A stretch of DNA of 5,166 nucleotides from Coriobacteriia bacterium (GTDB lineage: Bacteria; Actinomycetota; Coriobacteriia; Coriobacteriales; QAMH01): the NCBI GenBank assembly GCA_900758075.1, contig CAAEQF010000232.1, positions 1-5,166 on the forward strand, in the 5' to 3' direction. The first letter of the stretch is position 1; every line of letters starts with the position of its first letter. This document shows, piece after piece, positions 1 through 5,166 of this stretch. The notes under the pieces were generated by a model, which did not search any database, was not told the DNA's origin, and worked only from the letters and a program-made list of their open reading frames with translations. Made by a program: the position numbers and the translations under genes.

Positions 1-45
1 GACCAGGCGCGCGAGCGCCTTGCCGCCGATACGGCGCGCATGTAG
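1..45 (+). CDS. C-terminal end of an upstream gene (partial)
   Basis: Reading from base 1 gives 14 residues, DQARERLAADTARM, followed by a TAG stop at 43-45. All but three of the 14 codons end in G or C, as in the genes that follow, and the peptide is charged and alanine-rich, as at the end of a helix or coiled coil. The stop lies 49 bases before the chosen start of the U32 gene, so the two could share a transcript. The piece is too short to name. A ZapA-like coiled-coil protein would be one guess, because zapA sits next to U32 genes in some bacteria, but nothing here proves it. The minus strand is also open across these bases, so even the coding call is tentative. Confidence 0.4.
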   Translation, partial: DQARERLAADTARM

Positions 46-94
46 AACGTGCGGCCCATATCTTTTTCCCAGACAACGACGTGGTAGAGGATCT

Positions 95-2260
95 ATGAGA
101 AAACCAGAACTGCTCGCACCAGCGGGCAATCGAGCCTCGTTCGAGGCTGCGCTCGGCGCAGGCGCCGATGCCGTCTTCCTTGGCGCAGGCGCCTTCAACG
201 CCCGGCGCAACGCCGACAACTTCACGCTTGACGACCTCAGGCAGTCGTGCGACGACGCGCATCTGCGCGCCCGCAAGGTCTACCTCACGGCGAACACGCT
301 CGTGTTCCCCGGCGAGATGGACGAGGCGCTCCATACCGTCGCGACGGCGGCCGAGGCGGGCATCGACGCGGCGATCATTCAGGACATCGGGCTGATGTCG
401 GTTCTGCGCCGCGAGCTGCCCGAACTCGAGCTACACACGTCTACGCAGATGAACATCCGCGGGCCGCGGGGCATCGAGTTCGCCCGCAAGCTGGGCGCCA
501 CGCGCGTCACGCTCGCCCGCGAGCTGAGCATCGCGCAGATCAAGGAGCTGAGCGGCCTCGGCATGGACCTCGAGTGCTTCGTGCACGGTGCGCTGTGCAT
601 CTGCCAATCGGGGCAGTGCCTGTTCTCGTCGCTCGTCGGCGGGCGCAGCGCCAACCGCGGTCTGTGCGCGCAGCCGTGTCGCCTGCCGTATTCCCTCGTG
701 GACAAAGACGGCAAGAAGCTCGCCGATGTGGGCCAGTACCTGCTGAGCCCGCGCGACCTGTGCGGCATCGAGGTCCTTCCGCAGCTCATCGACGCGGGCG
801 TCGCCTCCCTCAAGATCGAGGGCAGGATGAAGTCGCCCGAGTACGTCTCGACCGTCACGGGCGCGTACCGCGAGGCGCTCGACCGCGCGTGGGAGGATAC
901 AGCATCGTATCGGGCAACCGAGCACGAGAAGCGCGAGCTTGCAGAGGCGTTCAGCAGGGGCTTTACCACGGCGTTTCTCACTGGCGAGCGCGGCAACGCC
1001 ATGATGGGCTACAAGCGCCCCAACAACCGCGGCGTCGCGGTCGGACGCGTCGCCGGCTTTGGCAACGGCTTGGTCCGCGTCAACGCGACCGAGGAGCTGC
1101 ACGTGGGCGACCTGCTCGAGGTCTGGACGACGAAGGGGCGCGTCACGTACACGGTCGACACGTCCGATTCCCTCGCGCCCGGCAAGGCCAAGCTCGCGAT
1201 CCGCGGCGCGGTCTCTCCGGGGGACCGCATCTTCCGCGTGCGCTCCGCGCGCCTTGCGGCAGATGCCGATGCGCGCACAGAGCAGGGGCTTGCCATCCCC
1301 GTCGCCTTGGACGTCAGGGTGGTCGTGGGCGAGCCGCTTCGCATCTCGGTTTCCGACGAGACAGGGCATTCCGCCTCGGCTGAAGGCGCCGTCGTCGAAC
1401 CCGCGCGCACCAAGGCAGTGACGAGGCAAGACGTCATCGAACATGTCGGCCGCCTGGGCAACACCCCGTTCACCTGCGCTTCCTGGAACGTCGAGGTCTC
1501 CGAGGGCGCTGGCGTGGGCTTCTCGCAGCTGCACAAGCTCAGGAAGGCAGCTCTCGATGCGTTCGCGTCCGAGGTGCTGGCAAGCGCCGAGCTCGGCAAC
1601 GGCAACGCGCCGGAGCCGCTTCTCGATTTCCGCGGCGTGGTCGACATGTCGCAGATGGCGCCGTTTGCCACCGACATCGACTTCAGCCAGACCGATATCG
1701 CCTGCACGCTCGAGGAGTTCGCGCCCGGCAAGGCGATCGGTCCCAAGCTCTACGCAACCAACATCGAGGCGCTGCAGACCTGGGCGGCGCTCGGCGCGAC
1801 CTTCGCGTGGATGAGCCCCGAGCTGACGCTGCACCAGCTTAAGCTGCTCGCCGATGACAGCCCGCTGCCGCTGGGCGTCGTCGTCCACGGCAACCAGGAG
1901 CTCATGGTGAGCGACCACTGCTTCCTCATGGCCGAAGGAGAATGCGACCGCAAGTGTGCCGTCTGCAGGCGCCGCACGGGGGCGCGGCGCTACCTTACCG
2001 ACCGCAAGGGTTACCAGTTCCCCGTGACCACCGACGTTGAGGGCAGGGGGCATATCTACAATGCCGTGCCGCTCGACACGGTGCACGCTATCGGCGACCT
2101 GGTCAATGCGGGCGTGCGCGGCTTTGCGGTGGATTCCACCCTCGCGGATGCCCCGCAAGTCGAAGAAGAGCTCGGGCGCGTGAGGCGCGCGTTGCGCGGC
2201 AAAGACGTCGCCAAGGAGGAGAATACGACGACGGGGCACCTGTTCCGTCAGGTCAAGTAG
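95..2260 (+). CDS. Long-form U32 family protein (peptidase U32 / RlhA-TrhP-like RNA hydroxylation enzyme)
   Basis: The 721-residue protein opens with the U32 signature KPELLAPAGN and a TIM-barrel-like domain (about residues 1-250). The family motif lies at residues 160-178: E160, F162, G165, A166, C168, G173, C175 and S178. C168, C175, C191 and C223 have spacing close to the four [4Fe-4S] ligands described in E. coli UbiU, and KIEGRMK at 240-246 is another family hallmark. The middle resembles the U32 'collagenase' domain of long members such as RlhA. Near the end is a second cysteine group (C609, C617, C621, C624) followed by YLTDRKG (633-639), typical of long forms. Characterised relatives hydroxylate 23S rRNA (RlhA) or wobble uridine of tRNA (TrhP), or ubiquinone precursors (UbiU/V), so the peptidase name is probably misleading. 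The exact substrate here is inferred, not shown. ATG 95 is preferred over TTG 20: it has AGAGG at 86-90, and the family N terminus begins there. tyrS follows 86 bases downstream. Confidence 0.93.
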   Translation: MRKPELLAPAGNRASFEAALGAGADAVFLGAGAFNARRNADNFTLDDLRQSCDDAHLRARKVYLTANTLVFPGEMDEALHTVATAAEAGIDAAIIQDIGLMSVLRRELPELELHTSTQMNIRGPRGIEFARKLGATRVTLARELSIAQIKELSGLGMDLECFVHGALCICQSGQCLFSSLVGGRSANRGLCAQPCRLPYSLVDKDGKKLADVGQYLLSPRDLCGIEVLPQLIDAGVASLKIEGRMKSPEYVSTVTGAYREALDRAWEDTASYRATEHEKRELAEAFSRGFTTAFLTGERGNAMMGYKRPNNRGVAVGRVAGFGNGLVRVNATEELHVGDLLEVWTTKGRVTYTVDTSDSLAPGKAKLAIRGAVSPGDRIFRVRSARLAADADARTEQGLAIPVALDVRVVVGEPLRISVSDETGHSASAEGAVVEPARTKAVTRQDVIEHVGRLGNTPFTCASWNVEVSEGAGVGFSQLHKLRKAALDAFASEVLASAELGNGNAPEPLLDFRGVVDMSQMAPFATDIDFSQTDIACTLEEFAPGKAIGPKLYATNIEALQTWAALGATFAWMSPELTLHQLKLLADDSPLPLGVVVHGNQELMVSDHCFLMAEGECDRKCAVCRRRTGARRYLTDRKGYQFPVTTDVEGRGHIYNAVPLDTVHAIGDLVNAGVRGFAVDSTLADAPQVEEELGRVRRALRGKDVAKEENTTTGHLFRQVK

Positions 2261-2346
2261 TGAGCGACGGGCAGCGGGATGCTGCGGCTCTCGTGATACC
2301 ATGTCTGAAAACTGATCAGGCGACAGCAAACGAAAGGTTGAGATAC

Positions 2347-3561
2347 GTGCTTTCAAGCGAAGAACAACTCCACATCATTCAGTCTGGCGTGATGAACCTC
2401 ATCCCGCTCGAGGATATGAAGAAGAAGCTCGAGAGGAACAAGCCGCTCAACATCAAGCTCGGCGTCGACCCGACGAGCCCCGACCTGCACATCGGGCATG
2501 CGGTCCCGCTGCGCAAGCTGCGCCAGTTCCAGGACCTCGGCCACAATGTGACGCTCATCATCGGCGACGGCACGGCGCTCATCGGCGACCCATCGGGCCG
2601 CGACACGACGCGCCCGCAGCTCACGCGCGAGAAGATCGAGGAAAACGCGCGTACCTACATGGACCAGGCTATGAAGATCCTCGACCCCGAGAAGACGACT
2701 GTCCGCCACAACAGCGAGTGGATCTTCGACCTCGACATGGCGGGGCTGCTCGGCCTGCTGTCAAACTTCACCGTCGCGCGCATCCTCGAGCGCGACGACT
2801 TCTCCAAGCGCTACCACAATCAGCTCCCGATCGCGCTGCACGAGTTCATCTACCCGGTCATGCAGGCGTATGACTCCGTCATGATCGAAGCAGACGTCGA
2901 GCTCGGCGGCAACGACCAGCTCTTCAACTTGCTGGCTGGCCGCGAGCTCATGGAGAAGAAGGGCATGGAGCCCCAGGTCTGCCTGACGCTTCCGCTGCTC
3001 GAGGGCACCGACGGCGTCAAGAAGATGTCCAAGTCCTACGGCAACTACATCGGCCTCACCGACGAGCCCGCGCAGCAGTTTGGCAAGGTCATGAGCATCC
3101 CCGACGAGCTCATGCCCAAGTACTTCCGTCTGGCAACCCAGCTTCCCGTCTCCGAGGTCGACCAGATCGAGGCCGATTACAAGGCGGGCAAGCTCGACCC
3201 CAACCAGCTCAAGCGCCGTCTGGGGCGCGAAATCGTCGCTGCGTACTACGACGAGCAAGCGGCACAGGAAGCGGAAGCCGCATTCGACCGCCAGTTCAAG
3301 GAGCACCAGGTGCCCGAGGACATCGAGACCTTCGAGGTCGAGCTCGTCGAAGACCCCGAGAACGGCGGCGTGTACCTGCCCAAGTTGCTCGCCGACGTAA
3401 AACTCGCATCCTCTAACGGCGAAGGCCGTCGTCTCATCGACGGAGGCGGGGTCAAAGTCGACGGAGAAGCCGTTCCCGCCAAGATGTACCACGTGCCGGC
3501 AGACAAGCTGCGTGGTGCCGTCCTCCAGGTCGGCAAGCGCAAGTTCGCACGGCTCGCATAA
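2347..3561 (+). CDS. tyrS: Tyrosyl-tRNA synthetase
   Basis: This cytoplasmic class I enzyme charges tRNA-Tyr with tyrosine using ATP. The 404-residue product has KLGVDPTSPDLHIGH, with the HIGH motif at residues 48-51, the YxxxQxxD tyrosine-binding set (Y169, Q173, D176), GGNDQ at 187-191 and KMSKS at 226-230. From about residue 342 to the end is an S4 RNA-binding domain (ADVKLASSNGEGRRLIDGGG, then VKVDGE). Length and motifs fit the roughly 400-residue TyrZ-like bacterial branch. The start chosen is GTG 2347, giving MLSSEEQLHIIQSGV, a usual TyrRS N terminus. AAAGG at 2333-2337 lies nine bases before it. The frame is open back to GTG 2260, but those 29 extra residues resemble no TyrRS part. The gene lies directly after the U32 gene and may be co-transcribed with it. 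I saw no T-box; the 86-base gap is too short to hold one. All catalytic motifs are intact. Confidence 0.97.
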   Translation: MLSSEEQLHIIQSGVMNLIPLEDMKKKLERNKPLNIKLGVDPTSPDLHIGHAVPLRKLRQFQDLGHNVTLIIGDGTALIGDPSGRDTTRPQLTREKIEENARTYMDQAMKILDPEKTTVRHNSEWIFDLDMAGLLGLLSNFTVARILERDDFSKRYHNQLPIALHEFIYPVMQAYDSVMIEADVELGGNDQLFNLLAGRELMEKKGMEPQVCLTLPLLEGTDGVKKMSKSYGNYIGLTDEPAQQFGKVMSIPDELMPKYFRLATQLPVSEVDQIEADYKAGKLDPNQLKRRLGREIVAAYYDEQAAQEAEAAFDRQFKEHQVPEDIETFEVELVEDPENGGVYLPKLLADVKLASSNGEGRRLIDGGGVKVDGEAVPAKMYHVPADKLRGAVLQVGKRKFARLA

Positions 3562-3582
3562 GGCAAGCGGGGCAAACAATTT

Positions 3583-3611
3583 CGGGCCACGGGCACACTG
3601 CCGGTGGCCCG
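3583..3611 (+). terminator. Imperfect hairpin after tyrS, possible terminator
   Basis: The arms CGGGCCACGGGCA and TGCCGGTGGCCCG pair over 13 positions with one G-G mismatch and a three-base loop (CAC). The hairpin begins 22 bases after the tyrS stop and ends 25 bases before the ATG of the next gene. There is no U tract after the 3' arm, so it is not a classical intrinsic terminator. It could be a weak terminator, an RNA-stability element or a processing site. A GTG at 3604 lies inside the 3' arm, one reason for not using it as the start of the next gene. Confidence 0.4.
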
Positions 3612-3636
3612 TCTGATACGAGGGACAGGAATCACG

Positions 3637-4062
3637 ATGAATCCTCTGTTCGGCAATCCCTTCAAACGGTACCGCGTCGAGAAGAAGGTCAAGCAGCTAC
3701 AGGCAGACGAGCAGTGGCAAGATCTTGCCGATTTTGTGATGGGGCTTCCCGAGCGGCAGCGCGATAACTACCTGCTGGTTGACGTCGCCGATGCGTACAA
3801 CCATCTAGGCCGCTACCGCGAGTCCTACGACCTCATCCGCACGATGCGCGGTGGCTCGTCGGACTGGATGTGGCTCTACTGCGTGGGCGTCTCCCATTTC
3901 TATTTGGCAGAGCAGGCGCAGGGCAACCCGAAGAAGGAACGGCGCCTGAGGCAGCGCGCCAAGGAGATGTTCGAGCAGTCGATGCTGCATCGTGCCGATG
4001 AGGCCTATGCCGCGAAGTGCCAGGATTATCTCCGACGCATTGATAATCTAAAATCTGAGTAG
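3637..4062 (+). CDS. Small TPR-like protein of unknown function
   Basis: I do not recognise this 141-residue protein as a named family. It looks soluble and mostly helical, with no signal peptide or membrane segment. After a basic N terminus (FKRYRVEKKVKQ, residues 9-20) comes a helical pair at about 22-40. A tetratricopeptide-like repeat at about 44-77 contains ADAYNHLGRYRESYDLI, matching the TPR spacing of A/Y, LG, Y and a second-helix aliphatic. A second, looser repeat runs from about 78 to 122 (LYCVGVSHFYLAEQ, then AKEMFEQSMLHRADEAY), split by a strongly basic stretch (KKERRLRQRAK, 99-109). TPR folds usually bind other proteins, so a scaffold or adaptor role is a reasonable inference; the basic stretch could contact nucleic acid or an acidic partner. 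ATG 3637 is chosen because AGGGACAGGA ends six bases before it; GTG 3604 has no such site and lies in a hairpin. tyrS lies 75 bases upstream. Confidence 0.85.
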   Translation: MNPLFGNPFKRYRVEKKVKQLQADEQWQDLADFVMGLPERQRDNYLLVDVADAYNHLGRYRESYDLIRTMRGGSSDWMWLYCVGVSHFYLAEQAQGNPKKERRLRQRAKEMFEQSMLHRADEAYAAKCQDYLRRIDNLKSE

Positions 4063-4068
4063 TATCTT
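4040..4068 (+). promoter_or_regulatory. Possible housekeeping-sigma promoter for the LysR gene
   Basis: TTGATA at 4040-4045 matches the -35 consensus at five of six bases. TATCTT at 4063-4068 matches the -10 at four of six, with an ideal 17-base spacer. The surroundings (4040-4075) are much more AT-rich than the rest of the window. A transcript would start near 4075 and leave a leader of about 110 bases before the LysR start. The -35 lies within the last codons of the TPR gene. This is pattern matching only. Confidence 0.35.
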
Positions 4069-4090
4069 TTTCAAAGGAGAAGCGGGTCTG

Positions 4091-4143
4091 GCGTGAACAG
4101 GTCCACTTCTTTTTTGTGGGCCTGACAGGTCCGCTGTTCATGC
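4091..4143 (+). promoter_or_regulatory. Overlapping dyads in the LysR leader (operator or RNA switch candidate)
   Basis: Outer arms GCGTGAACAG (4091-4100) and CTGTTCATGC (4134-4143) pair over ten positions with one G-T wobble. Inner arms CAGGTCCAC (4098-4106) and GTGGGCCTG (4116-4124) pair over nine positions with one wobble, closing on the loop TTCTTTTTT. The two stems share bases 4098-4100. ACAGGTCC also occurs twice, at 4097-4104 and 4125-4132. LysR-type proteins often bind dyads just upstream of their own gene, so an autoregulatory operator is one reading; a structured leader RNA is another. The T run lies in the loop rather than after the stem, which argues against a standard terminator. 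Confidence 0.35.
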
Positions 4144-4183
4144 GTTCGGTCAGCACTTGTCATGGATGAGAAGCGGGGGAGAC

Positions 4184-5063
4184 GTGGAAATCCAGCAATT
4201 GCGCTACCTGGTTGCGGCGGCAGATGCCTCGAGCTATGCCCAGGCGGCCAAGACATGCTTCACGAGCAGACAGAACGTGGCTCATGCCGTCAAATCGATT
4301 GAAGGCGAGCTCGGCATCAGCATCTTCGAGCGCCAGGGCAATGCGATGGTCCCCACGCCGGAAGGGTTGCAAGTCATTCACAAGGCGAGGCAGGTGCTGT
4401 CCAAGGTCGACGAGATGGAATCCATGTTCACGAGCATCGAAGATGCCGATGCCCCGCTCAACGTCACCATGGGCGTCAACTTCTTCGCGGGAATCCCGCC
4501 AGAGGTCGACCAGTACTTCGCCATCCGCGCAAACTCGCTGCATTTTTCCGAGCATTCCCCCGAGCAGTGCTACCAGCACGTCCTCTCTGGCGATGCGGAC
4601 GTTGCGTTTGTTATGTGCATGCAGCGGACCTACGCGGGCGTGAAGGCGGTCGACCTGTACCGGTCGCGCGCGTATGCGCTCGCGAGTACGCAGTGCAATC
4701 TTCCCACGGCGGGCATTACCGTCGATGACCTGCAGACCGATCACTTGCTGCTGATGTCCACGCCTCCCTTTCAGTACCAACCTTTATTCGCGCGGCTTGA
4801 GGCGCTTGGCTGCAGCGATACGAGCGTGAGCATTATTCCCAGTACGAGCACGATGCTCCATATGGTGAGGCGCGGCGATTCGATTGGGATCGTCTCGGAG
4901 CGTTTCAACCTGCACCCTCCTCGGGGCACGGTCGCTATCCCCCTTCCTCGACTCGAGGCTCGACTGGCGCTTCGTCGCGCTCTACGACCCCGAGTCAAAG
5001 CGGGCGGGCCTCGTCAGGCGGCTTGTGCTCGATGTCAAAGAGCAGTTCATCAATATGGAGTAG
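4184..5063 (+). pseudogene. LysR-type transcriptional regulator, frameshifted near the C terminus
   Basis: The N terminus (MEIQQLRYLVAAADASSYAQ) and the segment to about residue 65 form a LysR winged helix-turn-helix, with AAKTCFTSRQNVAHAVKSIE as the HTH, then GELGISIFER and TPEG. A linker helix (about 65-88) leads to a periplasmic-binding-like effector domain (LNVTMGVNFFAG from 92, then SGDADVAFVM and MVRRGDSIGIVSERF). The frame is correct to TVAIP (residues 249-253). It is then lost at a run of five C's (4939-4943). Dropping one C restores FLDSRLDWRFVALYDPESKR and a further 19 residues to a TAG at 5061-5063, giving 292 residues, a normal LysR length. As written, the original frame has no stop before the window ends. 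GTG 4184 follows a G-rich site (GGGGGAG, 4175-4181); ATG 4166 would add six residues without a clear ribosome site. Sequencing error, recent mutation or +1 recoding are all possible. The regulated gene is not visible. Confidence 0.85.
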
Positions 5064-5100
5064 GCTGCCCGCGGGATTCCCCGGAGCGCGAGTTCAAGGC

Positions 5101-5122
5101 GGCGTCAAATTTCATTTGCGCC
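5101..5122 (+). terminator. Small hairpin downstream of the LysR gene
   Basis: GGCGTCAAAT and ATTTGCGCC pair over nine positions with one bulged T and a three-base loop (TTC), starting 38 bases after the restored LysR stop. No U tract follows (the next bases are CTCGCAAAAACC), so terminator function is doubtful. In the rest of 5064-5166 I see no convincing gene or site. Confidence 0.25.
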
Positions 5123-5166
5123 CTCGCAAAAACCGGGGCTCTTCCTCGTGGGGCGCCCGCTTGGTA

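Noticed and set aside
37..67. Hairpin CGCATG/CGTGCG with a T run at 61-67 as a terminator of the upstream gene
   Set aside because: The stem is only six pairs with a wobble, and the T run starts seven bases after it.
20..94. TTG-started 25-residue extension of the U32 protein
   Set aside because: The family N terminus begins at ATG 95, which has a ribosome site. The extension is arginine-rich, overlaps the upstream coding end and has no U32 similarity.
2294..2319. Possible tyrS promoter (extended -10 TGATACCAT) and CTGATCAG palindrome at 2312-2319
   Set aside because: No acceptable -35 lies at the right distance, and an eight-base palindrome is expected by chance.
2260..2346. GTG 2260 start for tyrS, sharing a base with the U32 stop
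   Set aside because: It looks like translational coupling, but the 29 added residues match no TyrRS region. GTG 2347 has a better-placed ribosome site and gives the usual N terminus.
431..2356. Long minus-strand open frame (641 codons) opposite the U32 gene
   Set aside because: It is a shadow of a GC-rich gene. Its product is low-complexity, rich in R, A, D and L, with no domain, while the + strand product is a clear U32 protein.
4024..4048. GATTATC/GATAATC inverted repeat at the end of the TPR gene as a terminator
   Set aside because: The stem is AT-rich with an 11-base loop, and the T run at 4067-4071 lies too far downstream. It more likely overlaps the promoter candidate.
5050..5166. Minus-strand open frame entering from the window end, stopping at 5050-5052, as a convergent gene
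   Set aside because: Only 38 codons are visible, the composition is uninformative, and it would overlap the LysR 3' end. Sequence beyond 5166 is needed to judge it.

Overview
The window is GC-rich chromosomal DNA, with G or C at most third codon positions. It carries a compact run of genes that all read on the + strand, with gaps of about 50 to 120 bases. A long-form U32 iron-sulfur family protein, a tyrosyl-tRNA synthetase of the roughly 400-residue bacterial type and a divergent LysR-type regulator would fit an anaerobic, high-GC actinobacterium. My best guess is class Coriobacteriia (Eggerthella/Slackia-like), by overall impression only; nothing in the window proves the taxonomy.

Layout. 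Bases 1-45 look like the last codons of an upstream gene. Bases 95-2260 encode a 721-residue U32 family protein, probably an RNA-hydroxylating [4Fe-4S] enzyme rather than a true peptidase. Bases 2347-3561 encode TyrS, 404 residues, with intact catalytic motifs and an S4 RNA-binding tail. An imperfect hairpin at 3583-3611 separates it from a 141-residue TPR-like protein of unknown function (3637-4062). A 121-base regulatory-looking gap follows, with a possible promoter, two overlapping dyads and a Shine-Dalgarno-like sequence without an obvious gene. The last gene, a LysR-type regulator (4184-5063), is broken by one extra C in a run of five C's near its 3' end. The final 103 bases hold only a small hairpin.

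How the genes fit together. The U32 protein and TyrS both point to translation (RNA modification and tRNA charging) and may be co-transcribed. The TPR protein is an orphan whose role cannot be read from the sequence. The LysR gene seems to be a separate unit; no target gene is visible.

I see no mobile element, CRISPR array, structural RNA gene or clear new multi-gene system. The most notable points are the LysR frameshift, invisible to a simple ORF finder because the unshifted frame stays open to the window end, and the structured leader in front of that gene.
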